A program made the translations under genes and the position numbers. Under the pieces are notes generated by a model. It did no database searches and had not been told where the DNA came from. It worked only from the letters and a program-made list of their open reading frames with translations. This document shows positions 17,531-25,276 of a stretch of DNA of 64,000 bases, in pieces. Numbering within the stretch: position 1 is the stretch's first letter; each line of letters opens with the position of its first letter. The DNA is from Bacillus cereus ATCC 14579 (GTDB lineage: Bacteria > Bacillota > Bacilli > Bacillales > Bacillaceae_G): assembly GCF_000007825.1 (NCBI RefSeq), contig NC_004722.1:181001-245000 (forward strand). The letters are read 5' to 3'.

Positions 17531-18337
17531 TTACGACAGGACTGTAAATCCATATTTTTTAAAGATAGATTGTGCATCTTTTGACTGCAAATACTCATAA
17601 AATGAAGTCGCCTCTTTCTTATGTTTAGATTCCTTTATAACACCTAAAGGATAGTGGATTGGCTCATGAGAAGTAGCTGCTGCTGTCTCACCAATCTTTA
17701 CTTTATCCGAAATGAGAGCATCTGTTTTGTATACGATACCAGCATCGACATTCCCTGTTTCTACATATGTTAACACTTGGCGAACATCTTTTGTAAATAC
17801 GACTTTATTTTGAACATCATTCCAAAGGTTTTCGTGTGTTAGAGAAGCCTTTGCATATTTGCCAGCAGGTACAGATTCAGGTGTACCAAGTGCAATTTTT
17901 TTGATTTTCTCATCTTTTAAATCTTGAAATTTTGTAAGAGAACTATCTTTAGGGATGACTAGAACTAGTTCATTTCCAAGAAGATTTTTCCCCTCTTTTT
18001 CATTAATGAATCCTTTTTTTACAAGGGTTTGGAATTTATCTTCTGCTGCTGAGAAGAATAAATCAGCAGGTGCACCTTGTTCAATTTGTTGTTGAAGTGC
18101 TCCAGAAGCACCGAAGTTAAAAGAAAGTTTGATATTTGGCTCTTTTTCTTTATATTGTTTTTCGATTTCTTTTAATGCATCTTGTAAGCTTGCAGCAGCT
18201 GAGATAGTCAGTTCAACTGTTTTATCCTCTTTAGCAGCTGACTTTGTATGCTTTTCCCAACTTGTACAAGCAGCGCTAAATATAAGAAGGAAAGAAAGTA
18301 TAAGTGCCCCGATGGAACGTAATATAAATTTATTCAT
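17531..18337 (-). CDS. modA: molybdate-binding lipoprotein
   Basis: 268 residues from ATG 18337 (AAAGGGG upstream; an ATG 18 nt earlier is poorer). Lipobox SAAC (Cys24); then LTISAAASLQDALKEIEKQY and FNFGASGALQQQIEQGAPADLFFSA, the oxyanion-binding ModA signature. Delivers molybdate to ModB. Divergent from the HTH regulator at 18498. Confidence 0.92.
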   Translation of the reverse strand: MNKFILRSIGALILSFLLIFSAACTSWEKHTKSAAKEDKTVELTISAAASLQDALKEIEKQYKEKEPNIKLSFNFGASGALQQQIEQGAPADLFFSAAEDKFQTLVKKGFINEKEGKNLLGNELVLVIPKDSSLTKFQDLKDEKIKKIALGTPESVPAGKYAKASLTHENLWNDVQNKVVFTKDVRQVLTYVETGNVDAGIVYKTDALISDKVKIGETAAATSHEPIHYPLGVIKESKHKKEATSFYEYLQSKDAQSIFKKYGFTVLS

Positions 18338-18370
18338 AAAAAAATCCCCTTTCATTTTGACACATCTAAT

Positions 18371-18406
18371 TATAACTAAATATAACTAAATATAACTAGT
18401 TATAAT
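18371..18406. promoter_or_regulatory. repeat operator between modA and its likely regulator
   Basis: TATAACTAAA twice in tandem followed by TATAACTAGTTATA, a 14-bp palindrome, in the divergent promoter region. Likely operator for the regulator encoded at 18498. Confidence 0.6.
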
Positions 18407-18497
18407 TGAATGTAATTTGAACATATGTCTATTTTTAAAAAATAGGAGAAATATTCTTTTCTTTGTTACAATGAAAGAAGAAAGTGAGGAATCGTCT

Positions 18498-19418
18498 ATG
18501 GATCATCATTCCTACACAACGGAAGAAGTAGCAAAGCGATTAAAAGTATCAAAATTAACTGTATACGACTTAATTAAAAAAGGAGAACTTCCTTCTTATA
18601 GAGTTGGTAGACAGATGCGCATTGATGCAGCAGATTTAGATCAATATATAAAGCAAATGAAAACAGGGAAAGTACAAGTTAATCCTGTGAAAAACGATGG
18701 TAGTAGTATCTTGAACACGTGTATTATTAGTGGTCAAGAACTAACGTTAGATATGTTAGCTAAACGTATAGAAAATCGTTTGCCAAGTTCTAATGTTTTA
18801 AGAGCGTATCAAGGTAGCTTAACGAGTTTAGTGAAAATGTATCAAGGAGAAGGAAGTATCGTTAGTTTGCATTTGTTTGATGGTGAAACGGGTACATATA
18901 ATATTCCTTACGTAAAACGTATTTTAGTAGGACAGCCATGTCTTATGATTAATTTATTGTCCAGAAATGTAGGGTTTTATGTTCAAAAAGGAAATCCGAA
19001 GAAAATAAAGACATGGGCTGACATATCCGGGTCCACTATAAAGTTTGTGAATCGAGAAAAGGGTTCTGGTATTAGAGTGTTAGTGGATGAACAATTACGA
19101 ATCCTAAAATTAAATAAAGCTGATATTAGTGGATATGAATGGGAAGAATCGAATCATCTTGGTGTTGCCACGCAAGTTGCAAATGGAAAAGCTGATGTAG
19201 GAGTAGGTTCAGAAAAGTTTTCGCAAATTGTAAATGTGGACTTTATTCCAATCATGAAAGAACAGTATGATTTAGTAATTTTGAAGAATAAAGAAAATGA
19301 AGAGCTGATTGAAGTTGTGAAAGACATTCTGCAATCGGAAGAATTTCATAATGAATTAAATGCGATTGGCGGATATGATATTACGAAAACAGGTCAAATT
19401 GTATATGAAATAAAGTGA
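18498..19418 (+). CDS. HTH regulator with molybdate-binding-like domain (YvgK type)
   Basis: 306 residues from ATG 18498 (TGAGGA 7 nt upstream). Residues 5-53 are an excisionase/MerR-like helix-turn-helix (YTTEEVAKRLKVSKLTVYDLIKKG); residues ~85-290 form a periplasmic-binding-protein-like domain (SLTSLVKMYQGEGSIVSLHL; IKFVNREKGSGIRVLVDEQL). Divergent to modAB, so probably a molybdate-responsive regulator. Its stop codon TGA belongs to the bcr1 element inserted at its end; reconstruction without the element gives the same length with Lys306 replaced by Asn. Confidence 0.85.
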   Translation: MDHHSYTTEEVAKRLKVSKLTVYDLIKKGELPSYRVGRQMRIDAADLDQYIKQMKTGKVQVNPVKNDGSSILNTCIISGQELTLDMLAKRIENRLPSSNVLRAYQGSLTSLVKMYQGEGSIVSLHLFDGETGTYNIPYVKRILVGQPCLMINLLSRNVGFYVQKGNPKKIKTWADISGSTIKFVNREKGSGIRVLVDEQLRILKLNKADISGYEWEESNHLGVATQVANGKADVGVGSEKFSQIVNVDFIPIMKEQYDLVILKNKENEELIEVVKDILQSEEFHNELNAIGGYDITKTGQIVYEIK

Positions 19419-19567
19419 AACTTTAATCAGTGTGGGGGTTCTTCATCCCCCACTGATTATTAGCCTTCACCAATCGGACTTTTATGGGCAGCCCGACCCC
19501 CACCTAATTTCTTTGCTTTCGCTGAATTTTGAGGTGGGGGTCTTACTGCCCATTAAAGCGGGACAAA
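19410..19567 (+). repeat. bcr1 element, full length
   Basis: About 150 bp between ATAAA (19410-19414) and ACAAA (19563-19567, a decayed ATAAA target duplication). Contains two hairpins: ATCAGTG..GGGG/CCCC..CACTGAT (19425-19459) and a long one from TGGGCAG to CTGCCCA (19487-19552). This matches my memory of the ~155-bp bcr1 repeat of the B. cereus group with TTTAT target preference. Partial relatives are at 11690 and 34513. Confidence 0.82.
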
Positions 19568-19569
19568 CT

Positions 19570-19604
19570 AAAAAGCTGCTTGTCTATAAGACGAGCAGCT
19601 TTTT
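19570..19604 (+). terminator. terminator (of HTH regulator gene)
   Basis: AAAAAGCTGCT / AGCAGCTTTTT stem. Before bcr1 insertion it would have directly followed the stop codon of the 18498 gene; it also ends the tiny-peptide transcript from the other side. Confidence 0.85.
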
Positions 19605-19636
19605 CTATATATAAAGGGGTTTGGGGAAACAAAGTG

Positions 19637-19738
19637 TTAAATAAGACCTTGAGCAAGTGTATAAATGAAAGCCGTAAGAAGAGTAGCTCCACTTGCAAGT
19701 CCGATAAAGTCTGATTTGTTGAAAGTAATGTTGTTCAT
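19637..19738 (-). CDS. tiny hydrophobic peptide (33 aa), second gene of peptide operon A
   Basis: ATG 19738 with AAGGAG upstream. N-terminus MNNITFNKSDFIGLASGATL, then one hydrophobic helix to the end. The DFIGLASGA.LLTA core is clearly related to the DFVGSASGAVVLTA core of the tandem array at 42251-42965 (which I recall as DUF3948). Second gene behind the DAKAV peptide gene, under composite promoter A. Confidence 0.7.
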   Translation of the reverse strand: MNNITFNKSDFIGLASGATLLTAFIYTLAQGLI

Positions 19739-19750
19739 TATAATCTCTCC

Positions 19751-19849
19751 TTATTTGTTTAATGTAGTTGCAACAGCTTTTGCATCGACAAGTGCGGATA
19801 GCACCATGCCCATTGTATTTAAAAATTTATTTGATTTCATATTGTTCAT
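19751..19849 (-). CDS. tiny DAKAV peptide (32 aa), first gene of peptide operon A
   Basis: ATG 19849 (an ATG one codon earlier, 19852, is also possible) behind AAAAGGAG. Sequence starts MNNMKSNKFLNTMGMVLSAL and ends DAKAVATTLNK. Amphipathic. Homologues at 22286, 23397 and, more distantly, 31722 and 31816 share the [LF].DAKAV...LN end. Confidence 0.7.
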   Translation of the reverse strand: MNNMKSNKFLNTMGMVLSALVDAKAVATTLNK

Positions 19850-19898
19850 CATGCGTATCCGCTCCTTTTCGAATAGTTGTTGCCCTGCTTATGTCTTA

Positions 19899-19962
19899 AT
19901 TATAGGGAATATGGATACTTCCAACTATCGAATTAGCTTACGAAAGACTTACACTTTTGTAA
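19899..19962 (-). promoter_or_regulatory. composite promoter A
   Basis: Minus strand: TTACA-N4-TGTAA (19962-19949), 7 nt, GTAA, 7 nt, CGATAGT, 19 nt, TATAAT (19904-19899). One of eight promoters with identical spacing. The core inverted repeat resembles BceR-type response regulator sites. Confidence 0.75.
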
Positions 19963-19963
19963 G

Positions 19964-19993
19964 AAAAAAAGACATTCATGTAAGAATGTCTTT
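19964..19993 (-). terminator. terminator of lysR gene
   Basis: Minus-strand AAAGACATTC / GAATGTCTTT stem followed by TTTTTT, directly after the lysR stop and abutting promoter A. Confidence 0.85.
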
Positions 19994-20859
19994 CACAGCA
20001 TATTGATATGATGATGGTCTTCAATAGTTTTTAAAAAACTACGCATTGAATTCGTCATATAGCTATCTTTACGGCGTATGAAAACCGTTGAAATACTGCC
20101 GTATTTTTCAGGAATTGCATGACAATGTACCTTACCTGCTTTAGAAAGATGATGGACAGCAGACTGTGGTACGAGTGTAATTCCGAGACCGAGTGCAACA
20201 CTGTTTAATATTGTCTCTAATATATTGAATTCCATAATTCTTTTTGGTAGCAAACCTTCGTCTTTAAGCCAACGTTCTAGTTTGGAGCGGTATCCACATC
20301 CTTGGTTAAAAACGAGTAGAGGCGTTGTTGTAAATTCTTCTATATGAAAGGCTTTATTTTGTGTTATAAGCATTAATTTCTCTGTACTAACATCGTATTG
20401 TTCGATTAGTGGATGTTTAATAGGACCTGATATAAAGGCGCCATCTAATTGATGATCAAGTACTTCTCTAATTAATTCTTCTGTTAGACCCGCTTGTAAT
20501 GATAAATCGACATTCGGATAGCTTTTATAGTAAGAAGATAAAATGGTAGGCAGTGTACTTACTGTTTCGACTGTACCGATTTTTAATATACCAGAAGGTG
20601 TTTCGCTATCTAAAAATACTTGTTTTAGTTCGTCGACATCTTGCAAAATTTTACTAACATAAACGAGCATTTTTCTTCCTTCAGCTGTTAAAGTCATTCC
20701 TCGTTTATGGCGGTAAAAGAGTGGGGTTTTTAATTCGTTTTCTAGTTGTTTAATACGTGCAGTTACATTTGATTGTACATAATTTAATTCCTTTGCTGCG
20801 CTACTTACACTACCCTGATCGGCAACGCTTTTAAAGATTTGTAAGTCTCTTAATTCCAT
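19993..20859 (-). CDS. LysR-family transcriptional regulator
   Basis: 288 residues from ATG 20859 (AAGGGGG upstream; the 30-nt longer frame lacks one). N-terminal winged [43 protein letters not shown], then a LysR substrate-binding domain. Divergent from the EamA transporter at 20987 across a perfect 15-bp palindrome (20875-20909), so it probably controls that exporter and itself. Confidence 0.88.
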
Positions 20860-20874
20860 TTTGTAATCCCCCTT

Positions 20875-20909
20875 GATGTTAACTATCATTATAAATGATA
20901 GTTAACATC
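20875..20909. promoter_or_regulatory. LysR operator palindrome
   Basis: GATGTTAACTATCAT (20875-20889), 5-nt centre, exact reverse complement (20895-20909). Located between lysR and the transporter; contains the T-N11-A arrangement expected of LysR targets. Confidence 0.7.
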
Positions 20910-20986
20910 ATTTTGAATCATTTTACGTGATATATTTTTTCTTTTACAATTCTCTTTGTGCAAATAGAAAGAAACGGGGGATTGCG

Positions 20987-21955
20987 GTGAGAAGAGGTCA
21001 AATGATAATAGGGGCTTTGGCGTGTTTAATTGCGAGTATGTCATGGGGAGCGATGTTTCCAGTTGCTGATCATGCGCTAGAATACATAGATCCATTTTAT
21101 TTTTCGCTTATTCGCTATGGAGCAGTGGCGATAATGCTGATTGTATTGTTGTTAGTGAAAGAAGGAAAACAGGCATTTTGTTTAGAGGGAAGAGGAAAGT
21201 TACTCGTCTTTTTTGGAACGATGGCATTTACAGTATATAATGTCCTCATATTTTTAGGGCAAATGTTAATGGGTAAGTCGGGTGTAATGGTAGCTTCCAT
21301 TATGGAAGCACTTATGCCGATGATTTCTATTTGTATTTTATGGGGATATAAGCATATAAAACCGAAGAAGTATATGATAACGAGTATGGTTATTGCTTTT
21401 GTAGGAGCTGTGTTTGTTATTACAAAAGGTGACATGAGTTTCTTTGTAACATTGAAAGATAATATGTTCCCATTAGCATTTATATTTATTGGTGTTGTAG
21501 GGTGGGTTATTTATACGATGGGTGGTCAAACTTGTAGTGATTGGTCAACATTACGTTATTCTACGTTGACGTGTGTATTCGGTACGACTGTTACAGGAAT
21601 TATAACGGTAATTATTACGTCGCTTGGATATATTTCAGTTCCGAGTATGGGAACGATTTCTATTGTGAAATATGATTTGTTATTCATGATGACATTGCCA
21701 GGTATTGTAGCGCTACTTGCTTGGAACTATGGTGTGAAAATTTTATCATCCATTAATGGGATTTTATTTATTAATTTTGTACCAATTACGACTTTAGCTA
21801 TTATGATGATGCAAGGGTATCAAATCACAATGTTTGATATTATAGGGACTGTACTTGTTATTGCAGCGCTTATTCGCAATAACGTTTGCCAGAGAAAAGA
21901 AGAAAATATAAATAAGAGAGTTTTACAAGAAGAACAATTACGTCAAGCTGTTTAA
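20987..21955 (+). CDS. EamA/DMT-family transporter
   Basis: 322 residues from GTG 20987 (GGGGG 6 nt upstream; ATG 21002 is the alternative). Ten hydrophobic segments in two EamA repeats; starts LACLIASMSWGAMFPVADHA. Probably an exporter of metabolites or amino acids. Likely regulated by the divergent LysR protein. Followed by a 46-residue protein in the same direction. Confidence 0.85.
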   Translation: MRRGQMIIGALACLIASMSWGAMFPVADHALEYIDPFYFSLIRYGAVAIMLIVLLLVKEGKQAFCLEGRGKLLVFFGTMAFTVYNVLIFLGQMLMGKSGVMVASIMEALMPMISICILWGYKHIKPKKYMITSMVIAFVGAVFVITKGDMSFFVTLKDNMFPLAFIFIGVVGWVIYTMGGQTCSDWSTLRYSTLTCVFGTTVTGIITVIITSLGYISVPSMGTISIVKYDLLFMMTLPGIVALLAWNYGVKILSSINGILFINFVPITTLAIMMMQGYQITMFDIIGTVLVIAALIRNNVCQRKEENINKRVLQEEQLRQAV

Positions 21956-21976
21956 TAGGCAAATGGAGGATTTCAC

Positions 21977-22117
21977 ATGTTAGAAAGTTTATTGTTTTTC
22001 TTCGCCGTCGGAGTTGCCTGTGAGCTTGCAGCAATTAATCGAAATGGTCGTAAAAAGATAAAACAACAAGCTGAGCTGATACAGCTTTTAAAAGAATTGA
22101 AAGAAAGAAAAAATTAA
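21977..22117 (+). CDS. 46-residue membrane microprotein
   Basis: ATG 21977 with GGAGG eight bases upstream, 21 nt after the transporter stop, so probably co-transcribed with it. N-terminal membrane helix (LLFFFAVGVACELAAI) and a strongly basic/glutamine helix ending KERKN. Could be a small accessory subunit; unknown. Confidence 0.65.
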   Translation: MLESLLFFFAVGVACELAAINRNGRKKIKQQAELIQLLKELKERKN

Positions 22118-22149
22118 AAAGACGACCGGGCATAGACGGTCGTCTTTTT
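22116..22149. terminator. bidirectional terminator
   Basis: AAAAAGACGACCG / CGGTCGTCTTTTT. The same terminator plus ~50 bp of flank recurs at 23217, showing that peptide loci B and C were duplicated together with it. Confidence 0.88.
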
Positions 22150-22177
22150 CTATATAAAGGGGAAAGGGGACACAAAG

Positions 22178-22273
22178 TTATACAAGCGTAGCAGCGTAAA
22201 TGAAAGCAGTAAGAAGAAGAGAGCCGCTAGCTAATCCTAAAAAATCTAATTTGTTAAAAGTAATGTTATTCAT
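22178..22273 (-). CDS. tiny hydrophobic peptide (31 aa), operon B second gene
   Basis: ATG 22273 with AAGGAG formed by the preceding gene's stop codon region. Starts MNNITFNKLDFLGLASGSLL and ends YAATLV. Differs from the operon C copy by one residue (L20 to I). Related to the 42251 array peptides. Confidence 0.7.
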   Translation of the reverse strand: MNNITFNKLDFLGLASGSLLLTAFIYAATLV

Positions 22274-22285
22274 AATACATTCTCC

Positions 22286-22384
22286 TTACTTGTTTAATGC
22301 AGAAGCAACAGCTTTTGCATCGAAAAGAGCCGATAATACCATGCCCATTGTATTTAAGAAATTGTTCGTTTTCATTTTGTTCAT
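22286..22384 (-). CDS. tiny DAKAV peptide (32 aa), operon B first gene
   Basis: ATG 22384 (or 22387) with AAAAGGAG upstream. MNKMKTNNFLNTMGMVLSAL, ending DAKAVASALNK. Its TAAGGAG stop region doubles as the ribosome site of the next peptide gene, so the two are tightly coupled. Confidence 0.7.
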   Translation of the reverse strand: MNKMKTNNFLNTMGMVLSALFDAKAVASALNK

Positions 22385-22433
22385 CATATTGATCCACTCC
22401 TTTTCGAATAATTGTTGCCCTGTTTCTGACTTA

Positions 22434-22497
22434 ATTGTATGAAATATAGTAAGAAGTAACTATCGAATTAGCTTACAAGAAAATTACACTTTTGTAA
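22434..22497 (-). promoter_or_regulatory. composite promoter B
   Basis: Minus strand: TTACA-N4-TGTAA (22497-22484), GTAA after 7 nt, CGATAGT after 7 nt, 19 nt, TACAAT (22439-22434). Same spacing as promoter A. Confidence 0.75.
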
Positions 22498-22610
22498 GAA
22501 TTGAAATTTAACAATTCATCCTTAATTTTATTACCAACTCCTAAAACTTAGTGTTATAATTATTATAAGAATATGATTATACTTCGGATGTTTAGAAAGG
22601 AACGAAATAA

Positions 22611-23216
22611 ATGTATAAACCAATTACATTTTTGTTGAAATATATATTTAAAACAGCTGGGAAAGTAGAAGTACAAGGAAGAGAAAAGCTACCAGAAGGT
22701 GGACCCTATGTTGTTGCATGTACACATACAAGTTTTATGGATGTATTAATGTTAGCTACAGGGATGTATCCAACTCAAATTCATTACATGGCCAAAAAAG
22801 AATTATTTGAAGGGAAATTCAAAAATTGGTTCTTTAAAAATGTAAATGCATTCCCTGTAGATCGTGCGAATCCAGGACCAAGTACACTTAAAATTCCATC
22901 ACGTTTATTAAAAGAAGGAAAGGTAGTAGGGATTTTTCCGAGTGGAACAAGATCAGCGGAAGATGTTTCATTAAAAGCGGGTGCTGTGACAATTGCGATG
23001 CGTTCCAATGTTCCGTTAGTACCAGCAGCTTATGTTGGTCCATCAAGTGTAAAAGAATTAATAAAGGGGAAAAAGGCACAATTGATTTTTGGAGATCCAA
23101 TTCAAATTGAGGCTGGAGAACAAATAGATCGAAAAACCGCTATGAAAATGATGACGGATCAATTAAATGAGAAGTTTGAGGAGTTAAAAGAAGCTTTGCA
23201 ATCAAATCAAAAATAA
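22611..23216 (+). CDS. plsC: 1-acyl-sn-glycerol-3-phosphate acyltransferase
   Basis: 201 residues. Catalytic HTSFMD (H39-D44, HX4D), substrate motif FPSGTRS and the later VPLVPAAYVG block of the PlsC family. Acylates lysophosphatidic acid at the membrane to give phosphatidic acid. AAAGGAACG precedes the ATG. It lies between two near-identical tiny-peptide loci. Confidence 0.9.
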   Translation: MYKPITFLLKYIFKTAGKVEVQGREKLPEGGPYVVACTHTSFMDVLMLATGMYPTQIHYMAKKELFEGKFKNWFFKNVNAFPVDRANPGPSTLKIPSRLLKEGKVVGIFPSGTRSAEDVSLKAGAVTIAMRSNVPLVPAAYVGPSSVKELIKGKKAQLIFGDPIQIEAGEQIDRKTAMKMMTDQLNEKFEELKEALQSNQK

Positions 23217-23249
23217 GAAAAGACGACCGGGCATAGACGGTCGTCTTTT
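23217..23249. terminator. bidirectional terminator
   Basis: AAAAGACGACCG / CGGTCGTCTTTT; near-copy of the terminator at 22116. Confidence 0.88.
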
Positions 23250-23288
23250 CTATTACTATTTATAATAAAGGGGAAAGGGGACACAAAG

Positions 23289-23384
23289 TTATACAAGCGT
23301 AGCGGCGTAAATAAAAGCAGTAAGAAGAATCGAGCCACTAGCTAGTCCTAAAAAATCTAATTTGTTAAAAGTGATGTTATTCAT
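23289..23384 (-). CDS. tiny hydrophobic peptide (31 aa), operon C second gene
   Basis: ATG 23384 with AAGGAG upstream. MNNITFNKLDFLGLASGSIL, ending YAATLV. Near-identical to the operon B peptide. Confidence 0.7.
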   Translation of the reverse strand: MNNITFNKLDFLGLASGSILLTAFIYAATLV

Positions 23385-23396
23385 AATACATTCTCC

Positions 23397-23495
23397 TTAC
23401 TTGTTTAATGTAGAAGCAACAGCTTTTGCGTCGATAAGAGCGGAAAATACCATGCCCATTGTATGTAAGAAATTGTTCGTTTTTATTTTGTTCAT
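23397..23495 (-). CDS. tiny DAKAV peptide (32 aa), operon C first gene
   Basis: ATG 23495 (or 23498) behind AAAAGGAG. MNKIKTNNFLHTMGMVFSAL, ending DAKAVASTLNK. Differs from the B copy at several residues while the DAKAV core is kept. Confidence 0.7.
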   Translation of the reverse strand: MNKIKTNNFLHTMGMVFSALIDAKAVASTLNK

Positions 23496-23544
23496 CATAT
23501 TAATCCGCTCCTTTTCAAATAGTTGTTACCTTGTTTCTGACTTA

Positions 23545-23608
23545 ATTGTATGAAATGTTGCGGAAAGTCACTATCGAATTAGCTTACAGAAAAATTACAC
23601 TTTTGTAA
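23545..23608 (-). promoter_or_regulatory. composite promoter C
   Basis: Minus strand: TTACA-N4-TGTAA (23608-23595), GTAA, CGATAGT, 19 nt, TACAAT (23550-23545), with the common spacing. Confidence 0.75.
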
Positions 23609-23689
23609 GAGAAACGAATGAAGGTGTAATGATAAGAAGATTTGACATATGTTCATGAGATTCATTAAGTTAAAGGTAGAGGTGAGTGT

Positions 23690-24667
23690 ATGGCTAATAT
23701 TAAAGATATTGCAAAGATGGCGGGAGTTTCAGTTACGACTGTTTCGAGAGTGTTGAATGATCACCCATATGTAAGTGAAGAAAAAAGAAAAGCGGTTATA
23801 GAGATAGTTGAGAAATTGAATTACTCGCAAAACGCAAATGCTGTTCATTTATCAAAAGGAAAAACGAATATTGTTGGTGTGATTTTACCGTATATTAATC
23901 ATCCGTGTTTTGATGCGATGGTGAGCGGAATGATGGAGACTGCGTTAGCGCATAATTACAGGGTGCTACTTTGCCAAACGAATTATAATAAAAAAGAAGA
24001 AATGAAAAGTTTACATATGTTAAAAACAAAACAATTGGATGGTCTTATTATTTGTTCACGTGCAAATGATTGGGAAACGATAGAACCGTATGCTTCTTAC
24101 GGCGCAATAATTGCTTGTGAAGACAATGATATTTCAAACATCTCAAGTGTATATACGAATCATTCAGCGGCCTTTCAATTAGGAATGGATTATTTGATTG
24201 AGAAAGGTTATAAAAAAATTGGTTATTGTACGGGAAGAAAATTAGGGCCGAGTAGTCAAAAGCGTTTTGATGTTTATAAACAGCAATTGCAATCTATAGA
24301 CGAAGAGGTTAATGAAGAATGGATTTTTACAGAATGTTTTACACTAGAAGATGGTGTAAAAGTGGCTCATAAGTTAAAAGAGATGCAGGATCTTCCTGAA
24401 GCATTAATAGTAGCAGGTGATGAAGTTGCGATTGGGGTTATGACAGAGGTTGAAAAATTAGGGATTCAAGTTCCTGAGGATTTAGCGATTATTGGCTTTG
24501 ATAATCAACCTATCTCGCAAGTGTTACAATTGACAACTATTGATCAAAATTTAAAGGAGATAGGGAAAACTGCTTTTGAAATGTTGCATAGAAAAGTGAA
24601 TGACGAGAGTTCTGAACAAGAAAAGCTGGAAATTCCATACGAACTTGTGGAACGCTCTACAGTTTAA
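23690..24667 (+). CDS. LacI-family transcriptional repressor
   Basis: 325 residues. Residues 4-23 are the LacI HTH (IKDIAKMAGVSVTTVSRVLN), followed by the hinge and a sugar-binding-type domain (IVGVILPYINHPCFDAMVSG; AIIGFDNQPISQVLQLTTID). GAGGTGAG precedes the ATG. A 12-bp palindromic operator GAAACGCGTTTC lies just downstream (24729-24740), inside the promoter of the next gene; ligand unknown. Confidence 0.9.
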   Translation: MANIKDIAKMAGVSVTTVSRVLNDHPYVSEEKRKAVIEIVEKLNYSQNANAVHLSKGKTNIVGVILPYINHPCFDAMVSGMMETALAHNYRVLLCQTNYNKKEEMKSLHMLKTKQLDGLIICSRANDWETIEPYASYGAIIACEDNDISNISSVYTNHSAAFQLGMDYLIEKGYKKIGYCTGRKLGPSSQKRFDVYKQQLQSIDEEVNEEWIFTECFTLEDGVKVAHKLKEMQDLPEALIVAGDEVAIGVMTEVEKLGIQVPEDLAIIGFDNQPISQVLQLTTIDQNLKEIGKTAFEMLHRKVNDESSEQEKLEIPYELVERSTV

Positions 24668-24670
24668 TCG

Positions 24671-24711
24671 TAATCCGTTATGTGTATAATCGCATAACGG
24701 ATTATTTTTTT
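24671..24711 (+). terminator. terminator of LacI gene
   Basis: TAATCCGTTATG / CATAACGGATTA stem with T-run. Confidence 0.9.
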
Positions 24712-24720
24712 GAAATATCT

Positions 24721-24749
24721 TTGACAGGAAACGCGTTTCATACTTTATA
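24721..24749 (+). promoter_or_regulatory. sigma-A promoter with LacI-type operator in the spacer
   Basis: TTGACA (24721-24726), 17-nt spacer, TTTATA (24744-24749). The spacer contains GAAACGCGTTTC (24729-24740), a perfect CG-centred palindrome typical of LacI/GalR repressors. Confidence 0.75.
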
Positions 24750-24828
24750 AAGGAGTTAAACCGGTCTGTAATAATCCATGGATTCTTTTCAAGTGTTAAT
24801 GCAGTGAATAGAATTTGGAGGAATATGC

Positions 24829-25158
24829 ATGAATGAACTTTTATCGAGTATGAAAAAGTATGTAGATGATGATGAAAAGATTCTGGCTTTTGTGGTAGGG
24901 ATATTTGAGAAGGATAATTTTATATTATCGTATCAACATGGGGTTTTTGTTGCCACTACTAGACGTCTCCTTTTTTACGGGAAATTTCCGTACTATTCTT
25001 CAACATTTAAAGAGTATTCATATTTGTATATAGATAGCATAGATTTTCATCCGTATTTTGAATTTACTTGTAGTCATGAAACCATTCGCGCTAAGTATAT
25101 TCAGAAAGGGAATGTGGAGCGATTTGTCCGTGCAGTTAGAGCAAATATGAATAATTAA
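24829..25158 (+). CDS. PH-domain-like (YokE-type) small protein
   Basis: 109 residues, soluble. Pattern DDEKILAFVVGIFE..GVFVATTRRLLFYGKF..SYLYIDSIDFH resembles bacterial PH (bPH/YokE) domains. GGAGG precedes the ATG. Transcribed from the LacI-operator promoter 80 nt upstream, so probably repressed by the adjacent LacI protein; role unknown. Confidence 0.7.
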   Translation: MNELLSSMKKYVDDDEKILAFVVGIFEKDNFILSYQHGVFVATTRRLLFYGKFPYYSSTFKEYSYLYIDSIDFHPYFEFTCSHETIRAKYIQKGNVERFVRAVRANMNN

Positions 25159-25276
25159 TCAACCCTCTGTTTAAACATAATATTTCAATTTTCAAGAGGG
25201 AAAATGCGGAATAAAAACCACTTCTAAACCTCTAGGAGATAGTGATACAATGTCAAATGGGGGGAGGGTATGAACT

